64,000 bases of DNA from assembly GCF_000300975.2 (NCBI RefSeq), contig NZ_AEEC02000002.1, forward strand, positions 62,001-126,000. Reading direction: 5' to 3'. Under the pieces are notes generated by a model that searched no databases, was not told the DNA's origin, and saw only the letters and a program-made list of their open reading frames with translations. The stretch's first letter is position 1. The number at the start of each line of letters is the position of its first letter. The DNA comes from Herbaspirillum frisingense GSF30 (GTDB lineage Bacteria > Pseudomonadota > Gammaproteobacteria > Burkholderiales > Burkholderiaceae_D). This document shows positions 17,735 to 26,314 of the stretch, piece by piece. The position numbers and the translations under genes were made by a program.

Positions 17735-18417
17735 TGCCGGCTCCGGGGGCGGATCAGGCGCCGTCCGTTGCTGCGCGGTGACAGGCGCGTGGCACGCGGG
17801 TAGGGCGTCACCGTGGCGGGAGAGCCGGTCGCATAATTTTCCATCGAGATGGTCTGGGTCGACCCGGCGTGGTGGAGGGCGATCTGGTCTTCGTGCACCG
17901 CCAGCACTTCGCCAAGCGCGCCGGGAAGCTGGTCGCCGACCTGCAGGCGGCGGGTGGCGCCGTCCAGCTCCACCAGTGCGATCCGCTGATCGTTACGACG
18001 TAGCGTACCCAGCAGGCGCAGCGCCGGGCGTGCGGGTGTTGTCGGGGCGGAGGATGGCGATGGGGCGGCAACGGCTGTAACAGCTGCAACAGCAAGGTCT
18101 TCCTCTTCATCGCTTTCCGTCGCAGGGCTGGCTTTGCCGCGCGCCTGCCGTGACGTGAGCGTTGCTGTCGCCGCTTCATCTTCGAGTTGGAATGGATCGG
18201 GAAGGTCGGACGAGGGATGTTCGATTTCTCCCGCAGGCGGGCGCGAGGCCGACGCTGTGGCGGGTGGCAGGCGCAATGACTGTTCACGGCTGAGGGTGAT
18301 CCACTGCCGGGTTGCCGTGGCCTCGTCAGGGTGTTCCAGTGTCACCAGCGCGGCATAGGCGGTCGCGGCCAGCAACACCGGCGCAAGCATCAGCGAGGCG
18401 AGGGAAAGCACGCTCAT
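17731..18417 (-). CDS. pilP: PilP-like type IV pilus alignment protein without lipobox
   Basis: Occupies the PilP position of pilMNOPQ and should link the inner-membrane PilN/PilO to PilQ. The 228-residue protein starts with an uncleaved-looking membrane helix (about 3-25). A long disordered stretch rich in Pro, Ala, Glu and Thr follows (about 50-130). It ends with a beta-rich homology-region domain (RLLGTLRRNDQRIALVELDG...LQVGDQL, about 134-165), the shared PilP/GspC core. Classical PilP is a lipoprotein; I see no lipobox cysteine, so anchoring looks like GspC. The stop overlaps pilQ and the start overlaps pilO, each by ATGA. Confidence 0.8.
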   Translation of the reverse strand: MSVLSLASLMLAPVLLAATAYAALVTLEHPDEATATRQWITLSREQSLRLPPATASASRPPAGEIEHPSSDLPDPFQLEDEAATATLTSRQARGKASPATESDEEEDLAVAAVTAVAAPSPSSAPTTPARPALRLLGTLRRNDQRIALVELDGATRRLQVGDQLPGALGEVLAVHEDQIALHHAGSTQTISMENYATGSPATVTPYPRATRLSPRSNGRRLIRPRSRQ

Positions 18418-18992
18418 GGTGGAGACTCCATGGAAGCCGACTTGGCATTGCCGGTGGGGGCGGAGACCGTGGCCTTCATCAGCAAGGCCGCCTGCGTGCC
18501 GCGCTCGCTGGTGATCTCCAGGTTCTCGAAGAGCACCGGCATCGGTGGCCGACTGACCTGTTCGACGAAGCGCAGCAGGCCCGCATGCTTGCCACGCAGG
18601 CTGATGGTGGCGCTCAGTTTGCCGGGCTGGGGCTGGAACGAGGTCAGTACCAGACCATGCTCTTCGGCGCGGCGCGCCAGCTTGGCATGCAACAGTTCGG
18701 GTTGCTGCTGGTCGGGGCGCCATAGCTGAACCTGTTGCGCGACCAGTTGCATCTCCAGCGCGGTCTGGCGCGACTGCAGGCCATCCCGCAGCGCGACCTG
18801 GTTCAGGGCGGATTGATACTGCACGCGCAGGTCCTGCTGTTGCCGTTGGGCAGACTGGCGCGATTCGTCCAGTTCTTCGACCGCCAGCAACAGCCCGCTG
18901 GCCGCGCACGCCAGCGTTGTCAGCAGGTACAGCGCCAGCCGTGCCGGCCGGGGCCAGTGGGCCGGATGGGTACGCAGGCTTGCACGTTTCAT
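18414..18992 (-). CDS. pilO: Type IV pilus inner-membrane protein PilO-like
   Basis: A 192-residue bitopic protein: a basic N-terminus, one membrane helix (about 19-37), a coiled-coil stretch (SRQSAQRQQQDLRVQYQSAL, about 44-63) and a ferredoxin-like C-terminal domain that closes with LEITSERGTQAALLMKATV. This is the PilO layout. It would pair with PilN to form the platform linking PilM to PilP/PilQ. It overlaps pilP by 4 bases and begins 3 bases before the end of pilN. Sequence identity of PilO proteins is low, so the call leans on gene order and topology. Confidence 0.85.
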   Translation of the reverse strand: MKRASLRTHPAHWPRPARLALYLLTTLACAASGLLLAVEELDESRQSAQRQQQDLRVQYQSALNQVALRDGLQSRQTALEMQLVAQQVQLWRPDQQQPELLHAKLARRAEEHGLVLTSFQPQPGKLSATISLRGKHAGLLRFVEQVSRPPMPVLFENLEITSERGTQAALLMKATVSAPTGNAKSASMESPP

Positions 18993-19564
18993 TTTGGCTC
19001 CTGGGTGGCGTTCGCGGCGGGTGGCGCCAAGGGGATGACGATGCTGAAGGCGTAACCACGATCTTCGGCGTGCAGATCATTGAGGGTGGCACCGTCCAGG
19101 CCGGCACCGGTGAGCGCTGCGGCGTATTCCTGCACCGCTTGCGCGCTTGTCGCATGGCCGCGCAGCTCGGCCCGCCCGGCTTGCTGCATGACCCGCTGCA
19201 GACGGGTCTGCGGGTTGCCGGCCTGGGCCGCGCCGCGCAGCAACTGGATGGCCTGCTGGCGCCGTCGGGCCAGTTGTTCTTGCGCACTCAGCTGTGTGTT
19301 GAGCGCTTCGATGCGGGCGCGCAGTGCGCTGGACTGTTGCACCAGGGGCGCCATCTTTTGCAGCTCCTGGCTCAGCATGGCATTGGCCTGCTGCAGCGAT
19401 GCCGTGTGACACCACACCCGCAGGCCGGGTACTGCGGCGATCAGGCAGCCCAGCAGCGCAGCCACTGCCAGCCAGCGATAGAAGCCCAGTTCGCGCTGGC
19501 GGCGACGCTGCTGCGGGGTGCGCGAGAAATCGAAACTTGCGAAACTTGCGAAGCTTGGCTTCAT
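18989..19564 (-). CDS. pilN: Type IV pilus inner-membrane protein PilN-like
   Basis: A 191-residue protein with a cytoplasmic N-terminal segment containing an Arg-rich patch (19-24) and a single membrane helix (about 30-50). A coiled coil follows (LQQANAMLSQELQKMAPLVQ, about 57-76), then a small alpha/beta domain. In other species the N-terminal segment of PilN binds PilM. Start ATG 19564 overlaps the pilM stop. The Phe-Ala-Ser repeat near the N-terminus (FASFASFDF) is odd and replaces the usual INLLP-type PilM-binding motif. The call rests on order and topology. Confidence 0.82.
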   Translation of the reverse strand: MKPSFASFASFDFSRTPQQRRRQRELGFYRWLAVAALLGCLIAAVPGLRVWCHTASLQQANAMLSQELQKMAPLVQQSSALRARIEALNTQLSAQEQLARRRQQAIQLLRGAAQAGNPQTRLQRVMQQAGRAELRGHATSAQAVQEYAAALTGAGLDGATLNDLHAEDRGYAFSIVIPLAPPAANATQEPK

Positions 19565-20460
19565 GCCATGCCCTCCCACGCCAGGGCCAGGGCCAACTGA
19601 TAGTCGGCCGGGATTTGCGCAGCGATCGCGGAGGACAGCATCAGCGGTGAGGGGATGGGGGCGAGCTGCGCATCGATGCCGGCATATTTGACGAAGGCGC
19701 GCCCGATGGCGCCCAGCTGAGGGTGGTCGCCGCTGAGCAGCAATCTGCGCGGCAGGGGTTTGAGCAGCGGCGCCACGCTGGCCAGCAGGGGCAGCGCTCC
19801 GCCTGCGGCAGCCTGCGCCGGCAGGTTGTGGGCCGGGCCCCTGCCGTGCAGCAGCCAGTTGCCGCCGCGGTCCAGCCGCAACACCGCAGTCTGGTCGGCG
19901 CGCCGCTCGTCGCGCAACCAGGCGGCCAGGCACAGGTCCTCCGGTGCCAGCGTCGCCAGGGAGCGATTCAGGGCCTCGGCCAGTGTCAGCCGGTCTTCGA
20001 TGGCCAGCGTCGAGGCGGCCAGCGCCAGCACCTGGACGTCGGCGGGTGAGGCCGGTTGCGGACCGAGTATCCGGTAATCCAGTACCTGCTCTTCGGCCGA
20101 CGCGCCATGGGCGGCCATTTCGGCGCGCACCTGTGCCAGGCGCTGGACCTCGCTGGAGCCGGTCGGCAGGACCAGGCGACGGCCGGTCAGCGTCGCGGCC
20201 GGCAGGGCCAGCGCCAGGGTGGCGCCCTGGCAGACCGGGTTGTCCAGCAGCGAGCGGCAGATCAGCACCAGTGCATCGAAGTCGACCACCTGGCCATCGC
20301 GGCACAGGGGCCTGGCCGACAGGCGCTGATCCAGGCGCAGCAGTTGGGCGCGCTGGCCGCAGCGGCGCAGCAAGGCCAGTTGGACCCGGTCAGGACCGAT
20401 GTCGACTCCGGCGCACAGGCGCGCCGACATCCGGCGGGAAGGAAAGATGGAACTAGCCAT
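19561..20460 (-). CDS. pilM: Type IV pilus assembly ATPase-fold protein PilM-like
   Basis: An actin/FtsA-fold cytoplasmic protein that opens the pilMNOPQ operon; about 299 residues from ATG 20460. The phosphate-1 strand reads CAGVDIGPDRVQLALL. A later RLDRGGNWLLHGRG matches the phosphate-2 region, and RRLLLSGDHPQLGAIGRAF resembles the adenosine-binding end. These motifs are more degenerate than in typical PilM (usually near 350 residues), so nucleotide binding may be reduced. An alternative TTG start lies 18 bases upstream. It diverges from the PBP1A gene, the usual neighbourhood for pilM. Confidence 0.8.
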   Translation of the reverse strand: MASSIFPSRRMSARLCAGVDIGPDRVQLALLRRCGQRAQLLRLDQRLSARPLCRDGQVVDFDALVLICRSLLDNPVCQGATLALALPAATLTGRRLVLPTGSSEVQRLAQVRAEMAAHGASAEEQVLDYRILGPQPASPADVQVLALAASTLAIEDRLTLAEALNRSLATLAPEDLCLAAWLRDERRADQTAVLRLDRGGNWLLHGRGPAHNLPAQAAAGGALPLLASVAPLLKPLPRRLLLSGDHPQLGAIGRAFVKYAGIDAQLAPIPSPLMLSSAIAAQIPADYQLALALAWEGMA

Positions 20461-20661
20461 GCCGCAGTTCTTTCGCAAGGGAAAAGGGGGAATTGTCTGG
20501 CCGGCGGGAAGGCGGGGGAATAGCGGAAACTTGAGGAATGCCTGTCAATTTGCAGTAAATGATGTCAATTGCTTCACTTCCGGCCATCCTGGTCGGAACC
20601 GCGCTCCTGTGCTTTGGTCTATTTGCAACACCTGGCCGCGCGGCCCGTCAGGGCGAGCCGC

Positions 20662-20667
20662 TATAAT
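20662..20667 (+). promoter_or_regulatory. mrcA: -10 element upstream of PBP1A gene
   Basis: A perfect TATAAT lies 52 bases before the PBP1A start in the divergent pilM/mrcA spacer. No recognisable -35 is at 16-18 bases upstream, so the call is tentative. Confidence 0.35.
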
Positions 20668-20719
20668 GCGGGCTTGTTTCTTCCAACCCGGCTCCGGCCT
20701 GCTTTAACGCTTATCTCGA

Positions 20720-23119
20720 ATGTCTTCATCTTCCAACGGCGGCGATCAACACCAACCGGCATCGGCGGCGGATAAACCCGCAGGAAAGGCCCCGCGCAAG
20801 CGCATGCACTGGTCGCTGCGCATCCTCCTGGGCCTGGTCGGCACGGTGCTGGGCCTGGTCGTGATGGTGGCGCTGGGCGTGACCTTCATTGTCGCGCTGA
20901 CCTATCCCAAGCTGCCCGACCTCGATACGCTGACCGATTACCGTCCCAAGATCCCGCTGCGCATCTTCTCGGCCGATGGCGTGCTGATCGGCGAATTCGG
21001 CGAGGAACGCCGCAACCTGGTGCACTTCAAGGACATCCCGGAGATCATGAAGAAGGCCGTGCTGGCCATCGAGGATGACCGCTTCTACGAGCACGGCGGC
21101 GTCGATTACCAGGGCATTGCCCGGGCTACCTTCTCCAATCTCTCCGGCGGTGGCGGTGGTGCTTCCACCATCACCCAGCAGGTGGCGCGCAATTTCTTCC
21201 TGACCAGCAACGAGCCGACCTTCCTGCAGAAGGCCACGCGCAAGTTCTTCTATGAAATCCCGCTGGCCTGGAAGATCGAGAACAACCTCACCAAGGACCA
21301 GATCCTTGAGGTCTACATGAACCAGATCTATCTGGGCCAGCGCGCCTATGGCTTCGCCTCGGCCGCCCAGATCTATTTTGGCAAGCAACTGAAGGACATC
21401 AGCATCGCCGAAGCCGCGATGCTGGCCGGCCTGCCCAAGGCGCCGTCGGCCTACAACCCGGTGGTCAATCCCAAGCGCGCCCATGCGCGCCAGCAGTACA
21501 TCCTGCTGCGCATGCGCCAGCTGGGTTACATCACCGATGCGCAATACCAGGAAGCCAAGGACGAGGAACTGCGGGTCAAGGGCGACAGTTCCGCCTTCGG
21601 CATGCATGCCGAATATGTGGCCGAAATGGCGCGCCAGCTGGTCTACGCGCAATACAAGGACGAGACCTATACCCGCGGCCTGAACGTCTTCACCACCATC
21701 ACCAAGACCGACCAGGACGCGGCCTACATCGCCCTGCGTCGCGGCATCATCGACTATGAGCGCCGGCATGGCTATCGCGGTCCGGAAGGCTACATGGACC
21801 TGCCGGACAACGCCACCAAGGAAGCCGTGGAAGACGCCGTGGAAGTGGAGCTGGCCGATCACCCCGACAGCGATGACATGGTCGCGGCCGTGGTGCTGGA
21901 TGCCAAGCCCAAGGAAATCACGGCCATGCTCTCCACCGGCGAGGAGATCAGCATTTCCGGCGCCGGCCTGGGCTTCGGCGCCAACCTGCTGTCGGACAAG
22001 GCCCCCCCGCAGAAGAAGATCCGTCGCGGCGCCATCATCCGCGTCTTCCAGGACGGCAAGGCCTGGATCATCACCCAGATGCCGGAAGTGGAATCGGCCT
22101 TCGTTTCGGTGAACTCGCAGGATGGCGCGATCCGCTCGCTGGTGGGCGGCTTCGACTTCAACCGCAACAAGTTCAACCACGTCACCCAGGCCTGGCGTCA
22201 GCCGGGTTCGTCGTTCAAGCCCTTCATCTATTCTTCTTCGCTGGAAAAGGGCCTGTCGCCGGCCACCATCATCAATGATGCGCCGCTGACCTTCACCCAG
22301 ACCGGTGGCCAGGTGTGGCAGCCGAAGAACTACGGCGGCAAGTTCGAGGGCCCGATCTCGATGCGCCGCGCGCTGCAGAAGTCGATCAACCTTGTGTCCA
22401 TCCGCATCCTGGAGCGCGTGGGTGTGAAGTATGCGCAGGAGTACATCACCCGCTTCGGCTTCGACGCCGACAAGAACCCGCCCTACCTGACCCTGGCGCT
22501 GGGTGCGGGCAACGTCACCCCGCTGCAGATGGTGGGTGCGTATTCGGTGTTCGCCAACGGCGGCTACAAGATCAATCCCTATCTGATCACCAAGGTCACC
22601 GACAGCAACGGCGAAGTGCTCTCGCAGGCCAAGCCGGCCACCGCCGAGGATGAGTCGAACCGTGTCATCGATGCCCGCAATGCCTTCATCATGGACAGCA
22701 TGCTGCGCGACGTGGTGCGTCATGGCACGGCGGTCAAGGCGCTGTCGCTGAAGCGGACCGACCTGGCCGGCAAGACCGGTACCACCAACGACTCCATGGA
22801 TGCCTGGTTCGCCGGCTACCAGCCCGGCCTGACCGCGATTGCCTGGATCGGCTACGACCAGCCCAAGAGCCTGGGCGACCGTGAAACCGGCGGCGGCCTG
22901 GCCCTGCCGGTGTGGATCAGCTACATGTCCAAGGCGCTCAAGGATGTGCCCAACGTGGATCGCAAGGTCCCGGACGGCGTGATCGAATCGGGCGGCGAGT
23001 ATTACTACGCCGAGTTCCCGCCCAGCGCCATGGTGCGTGACCTGGGCATGGGTGATCGCAGTGGCCTCACGCCTGAAGAAGAAAAGGCCAAGACCCAGAT
23101 GAAGAACGAGTTGTTCTGA
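20720..23119 (+). CDS. mrcA: Penicillin-binding protein 1A
   Basis: A bifunctional peptidoglycan synthase of the inner membrane: it polymerises glycan strands and crosslinks peptides. Of 799 residues, a cytoplasmic tail is followed by a membrane helix (about 32-56). Next comes the glycosyltransferase domain with catalytic Glu in AIEDDRFYEHGGVD (near 115) and GGGGASTITQQVARN. An OB-like insert precedes the transpeptidase with S497-S-F-K500, S555-I-N557 and K685-T-G687. All catalytic motifs are intact. It is divergent from pilM and is followed by a bidirectional terminator. Confidence 0.95.
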   Translation: MSSSSNGGDQHQPASAADKPAGKAPRKRMHWSLRILLGLVGTVLGLVVMVALGVTFIVALTYPKLPDLDTLTDYRPKIPLRIFSADGVLIGEFGEERRNLVHFKDIPEIMKKAVLAIEDDRFYEHGGVDYQGIARATFSNLSGGGGGASTITQQVARNFFLTSNEPTFLQKATRKFFYEIPLAWKIENNLTKDQILEVYMNQIYLGQRAYGFASAAQIYFGKQLKDISIAEAAMLAGLPKAPSAYNPVVNPKRAHARQQYILLRMRQLGYITDAQYQEAKDEELRVKGDSSAFGMHAEYVAEMARQLVYAQYKDETYTRGLNVFTTITKTDQDAAYIALRRGIIDYERRHGYRGPEGYMDLPDNATKEAVEDAVEVELADHPDSDDMVAAVVLDAKPKEITAMLSTGEEISISGAGLGFGANLLSDKAPPQKKIRRGAIIRVFQDGKAWIITQMPEVESAFVSVNSQDGAIRSLVGGFDFNRNKFNHVTQAWRQPGSSFKPFIYSSSLEKGLSPATIINDAPLTFTQTGGQVWQPKNYGGKFEGPISMRRALQKSINLVSIRILERVGVKYAQEYITRFGFDADKNPPYLTLALGAGNVTPLQMVGAYSVFANGGYKINPYLITKVTDSNGEVLSQAKPATAEDESNRVIDARNAFIMDSMLRDVVRHGTAVKALSLKRTDLAGKTGTTNDSMDAWFAGYQPGLTAIAWIGYDQPKSLGDRETGGGLALPVWISYMSKALKDVPNVDRKVPDGVIESGGEYYYAEFPPSAMVRDLGMGDRSGLTPEEEKAKTQMKNELF

Positions 23120-23183
23120 GTCTGCCTGGAAGGAACGATCAGATAATGATTTATATCGTTTAGATTTTCTGCTGATCCCATGC

Positions 23184-23221
23184 AAAACCGCCGGTCGCGA
23201 GAGCGTGACCGGCGGTTTTTT
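23184..23221. terminator. Bidirectional terminator between mrcA and serine hydrolase
   Basis: A 10-bp GC-rich stem (23187-23196 with 23207-23216) is flanked by AAAA on the left and a T-run on the right, so it can end transcripts from both convergent genes. Confidence 0.85.
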
Positions 23222-23243
23222 ATTGCTGCCGGCAGCGAGGGGC

Positions 23244-24431
23244 TCAGTCCCGGCCAGCCAGGTAATGACTGATCCTGCGCATGGCCAGCGTGGTCAGGAC
23301 TTCGTCCTGTTCGGCGCCATAGTCGCTCAACTTGACGATGACGGTGCGGGTCGCCGGATTGACGTAGATGTACTGTCCAAATACGCCGATGGCTGAGAAG
23401 TCCTGGTCCTGTGCATTGCCGGGGGGAATCCACCAGCCATCGTGGTATTCGAGAATGTCGCTGCGGTTGTCCGGGCGGCGCGGTTCGTTGGACCATGCGT
23501 TGCTGACCACCTGACGCTCGCCGATGCGTCCCTGGTTCAGATAGAGCAGACCCAGGCGGGCGAATTCGCGCGCGGTGGTGTTGAGGCAGCAGAACGCCTT
23601 TTCCACGCCGTGCTTGCGGCTGTCCACGCTCCAGCTGGCATCCTGCTCCATGCCCAGCGGTTCCCACAAGGCCTGCTGCGCGTAGTCGGACAGGGGCATG
23701 CCGGTCGCGCGCGCCAGTACCCGCGACAGCACCAGGGTATCGACGCTGCGATATTCGAACCGTTCGCCGGGTGCGAAGCGCAAGCCATGGCGCCGGGCCA
23801 GGAAACTGTGCAGGTCGGTGCTGACGAACATGCGCACCACCGGTGAGGTCAGCGACCCCGCATAGCGCTCGTCGACGTCGATGCCGGAACGCATGTCCAG
23901 CAACTGGCCGATGGTAATGCCGGCGTAGGCGGGTGCCAGTTCATCGCTCTTGAGGTAGTGACCGATGGGCTCGTCCAGCGACTTGATCTTGCCTTGCATC
24001 AAGGCCACGCCAGTCAGCGCCGAGACAAAGGATTTGGCCACCGAGAAGGACGTGAAGCGGGAATTGGCATCGAAGCCGTCGATGTAGCGCTCGTAGACGA
24101 CGCTGCCATCCTGCACCACCACGAAGGCATGGGTGGCGGTGGTCTTGAGGAAATCGGCCATGCTGAGCTGGCCATTCTTCTTCCATGGCACGTTGATTTC
24201 CAGCGGCCGCAACGCCACCGGCAGCGCTTGCGGATGACTGGAACGGGCGATGGGATTGGCGTCGAAGACCTTGTAGCTCTGGCTGCGCGGCGTCAGGTCG
24301 AACTGCAGGTCGACCAGCGCCGGCAGGCTGGGCAGATCGGCGACACGACGCCCGATCTCGGCGCCGGCCAGCAGGATCAGCAGGGCAGCAGCGCCGCGGG
24401 CAAGGCGCTGGGAGGTACGTGGGCTGGGCAT
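23244..24431 (-). CDS. Serine hydrolase, class C beta-lactamase / 6-aminohexanoate-dimer hydrolase fold
   Basis: A 395-residue enzyme with the beta-lactamase fold: S130-V-A-K133 (FTSFSVAKSF) as nucleophile motif, Tyr227-R-Ser229 as the Y-x-S/N motif, and a late GVFGQYIYVNP strand in place of the KTG triad. An N-terminal hydrophobic segment (about 10-25) suggests membrane anchoring or export. Sequence character is closest to NylB-like esterases/amidases rather than AmpC, so the substrate is unknown and drug resistance should not be assumed. It stands alone, convergent with mrcA and just downstream of queC-strand genes. Confidence 0.8.
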   Translation of the reverse strand: MPSPRTSQRLARGAAALLILLAGAEIGRRVADLPSLPALVDLQFDLTPRSQSYKVFDANPIARSSHPQALPVALRPLEINVPWKKNGQLSMADFLKTTATHAFVVVQDGSVVYERYIDGFDANSRFTSFSVAKSFVSALTGVALMQGKIKSLDEPIGHYLKSDELAPAYAGITIGQLLDMRSGIDVDERYAGSLTSPVVRMFVSTDLHSFLARRHGLRFAPGERFEYRSVDTLVLSRVLARATGMPLSDYAQQALWEPLGMEQDASWSVDSRKHGVEKAFCCLNTTAREFARLGLLYLNQGRIGERQVVSNAWSNEPRRPDNRSDILEYHDGWWIPPGNAQDQDFSAIGVFGQYIYVNPATRTVIVKLSDYGAEQDEVLTTLAMRRISHYLAGRD

Positions 24432-24469
24432 GGGGCTCGTTCTTTTTGGAGTGAGCCTATTGTGCCTGA

Positions 24470-25237
24470 TCAGCCGATCTTTTTGCTTGCCGTGTTCTGT
24501 ACGTCTTGCACGTATTGCTCGTAGCCGCGTGCGCGCAACTGGCAGGCCGGGCAGGTGCCGCAGCCATGGCCCCAGTCATGCAACTGGCCGCGCTCGCCCA
24601 GGTAACAGGTGTGGGTGTCGGCGCGGATCAGGTCCACCAGCGCCTGGCCGCCCAGCGATTCGGCCAGCGCCCAGGTCTGGGCCTTGTCGATCCACATCAG
24701 CGGTGTCTCGACCTTGAGTTGCGTGGCCATGCCCAGATTGAGCGCCACCTGCAGGGCCTTCATGGTGTCGTCACGGCAATCGGGATAGCCGGAGAAATCG
24801 GTTTCGCACATGCCGCCCACCAGAACGTTCAGGCCGCGTCGATAGGCCAGGGTGGCGGCCACCGTCATGAACAGCAGGTTGCGGCCCGGGACAAAGGTAT
24901 TGGGCAGGCCATTGTCCTGCATGGTGATTTCGACATCGCGGGTGAGCGCGGTGTCGGAAATCTTGCCGATCAGCGACAGGTCGATCATGTGATCCTCGCC
25001 CAGACGAACCTGCCAGTCGGCGGAAAAGCCCTTCATCTTCTCCAGCAGGGCCGGACGCACTTCCAGTTCGATGGCGTGGCGCTGGCCATAGTCGAAGCCG
25101 ATGGTTTCCACGCGCTGGTAGCGCGACAGCGCCCAGGCCAGACAGGTGGTGGAATCCTGACCGCCGGAGAAAAGCACCAGGGCGCTCTGGGTGTTCAGGG
25201 TCGGGGCGATGGCGGAGGTGGCGGACATGGAGGACAT
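24470..25237 (-). CDS. queC: 7-cyano-7-deazaguanine synthase QueC
   Basis: Makes preQ0 from 7-carboxy-7-deazaguanine using ATP and ammonia, a step in queuosine tRNA modification. The 255-residue protein has the PP-loop SGGQDST (24-30), [15 protein letters not shown] (113-127), and zinc cysteines C211, C226, C229 and C232 near the C-terminus. ATG 25237 (MSSMSATS) was chosen; the Met three codons later is equally possible. The longer open frame upstream has no family character. No other queuosine gene is in the window. Confidence 0.93.
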   Translation of the reverse strand: MSSMSATSAIAPTLNTQSALVLFSGGQDSTTCLAWALSRYQRVETIGFDYGQRHAIELEVRPALLEKMKGFSADWQVRLGEDHMIDLSLIGKISDTALTRDVEITMQDNGLPNTFVPGRNLLFMTVAATLAYRRGLNVLVGGMCETDFSGYPDCRDDTMKALQVALNLGMATQLKVETPLMWIDKAQTWALAESLGGQALVDLIRADTHTCYLGERGQLHDWGHGCGTCPACQLRARGYEQYVQDVQNTASKKIG

Positions 25238-25287
25238 GGTTTCTGGCTCAGTACTGGCTGGGAGGATGGAAGGATGGGGCGATGGAC

Positions 25288-25324
25288 GCGGGGCCTGGCG
25301 GCATCCCTGCCGGCCAGGCCCCGC
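25288..25324 (-). terminator. Strong GC hairpin after DUF3108 gene
   Basis: A perfect 12-bp GC stem (25288-25299 with 25313-25324) lies just past the stop of the minus-strand gene at 25348. It has no T-run, so it may act as an mRNA 3' stabiliser or a Rho-assisted terminator. Confidence 0.5.
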
Positions 25325-25347
25325 ACCTTGTGTGAACAGGCCCCAGC

Positions 25348-26118
25348 TTAGTTGGTTTTGCTGACCGAATCCAGCACCTGCTCGATATAGTCGCCATTGG
25401 GATCGGTGAATTTCAGGCGCACCGGATACCACTCCATCTTGGGGGCCAGCCAGATATCGAGTTTCTGGGCCTGGTCGTCCGGCGGCGGGTTGCGGAACAG
25501 GTGCAGCGCCTCGGTTTCGCCCTGGGCGGTCTTGATCTTTTCGCGACCGATCACCTTGAAGGTCCACTGTTCGGCATCACGCGGGCCGGCCACGAAGAAC
25601 TTCCACTCCGAACCCGGTTTCATCTTGGCGGCATTGGCGCGCGCGATGGCGACGAACTGCCAGGTGATGCCGGTGCGATCCTGCTCGCCACCCTGCAGCG
25701 GGAAACTCTCGCCGGATTCGGTGAAGGTGATCTTGTTCTGCTCGCGGTTGAAGGTGGTGGTGGTGGGTTCGCGACGCAGGCGCTTTTCCACGAAACGGGA
25801 CGGCGCCAGGCCGTAGGCATCGATGGCGCCTTCGCTACTGGTTTCCAGGATCTTGCCCAGGAGCATCGCCCGGGTCTCGGTGGTGACGCTGTAGGCGGTC
25901 TTGCTCTGGGTCCACTTCACCAGGCCCTCACCCTTGAGGTCGAGTCCGCTCTGCTTGGCCTGGATGGCATAGTGCAGCTCGGCCGACGGCGGCAGATTGA
26001 AGGGGCGCTTTTCGACCGGGTGCGGGCCGTCGGCGGCCAGCAGCGGGCCACTGGCCAGCAGGCCGGCCAGGGTCAGGGCGGAAAATCGTGTCAGGAGGCG
26101 GTGGGGGATACGGTTCAT
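25348..26118 (-). CDS. DUF3108 exported protein (copy 2)
   Basis: A 256-residue exported protein: signal peptide about 1-29 (ends LLAAD), then a beta-rich DUF3108 domain with [19 protein letters not shown] (about 126-144), [13 protein letters not shown] (147-159) and the ending [27 protein letters not shown]. The family is periplasmic and of unknown function. The same signposts occur in the gene directly upstream (26315-27457), so the two are tandem paralogues. The start is MNRIPHRLL at 26118, where the signal peptide begins; a weak GAGCTCG precedes it. Confidence 0.8.
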   Translation of the reverse strand: MNRIPHRLLTRFSALTLAGLLASGPLLAADGPHPVEKRPFNLPPSAELHYAIQAKQSGLDLKGEGLVKWTQSKTAYSVTTETRAMLLGKILETSSEGAIDAYGLAPSRFVEKRLRREPTTTTFNREQNKITFTESGESFPLQGGEQDRTGITWQFVAIARANAAKMKPGSEWKFFVAGPRDAEQWTFKVIGREKIKTAQGETEALHLFRNPPPDDQAQKLDIWLAPKMEWYPVRLKFTDPNGDYIEQVLDSVSKTN

Positions 26119-26314
26119 GGCGAGCTCTTCGTAGTGGTCTCTGTGGATGGGTTCGGGCCATCGGGATGGTAGACAGCGGATGGCTTTCGGAGCGGTCGGA
26201 AATCCTATGACTACGGATACGACTGCGATCATTGCTGACGGTTCGGCTATCCCGGGGGAGCAATTGTGCGCAATTGTTTCGGATTTTGACAGGACTTCGC
26301 GAATGCGGCAGGAC

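Noticed and set aside
20726-23185. Minus-strand open frame of about 820 codons opposite the PBP1A gene.
   Set aside because: The same shadow effect; all PBP1A catalytic motifs are on the plus strand.
23244-24431. Beta-lactamase-fold gene as an antibiotic-resistance gene.
   Set aside because: The motifs fit NylB-like esterases/amidases, there is no KTG triad and no AmpR-like regulator nearby.
24432-25347. A preQ1-type riboswitch near queC.
   Set aside because: No pseudoknot-like leader or adenine-rich tail is visible upstream of the queC start, and preceding sequence reads as ordinary spacer.
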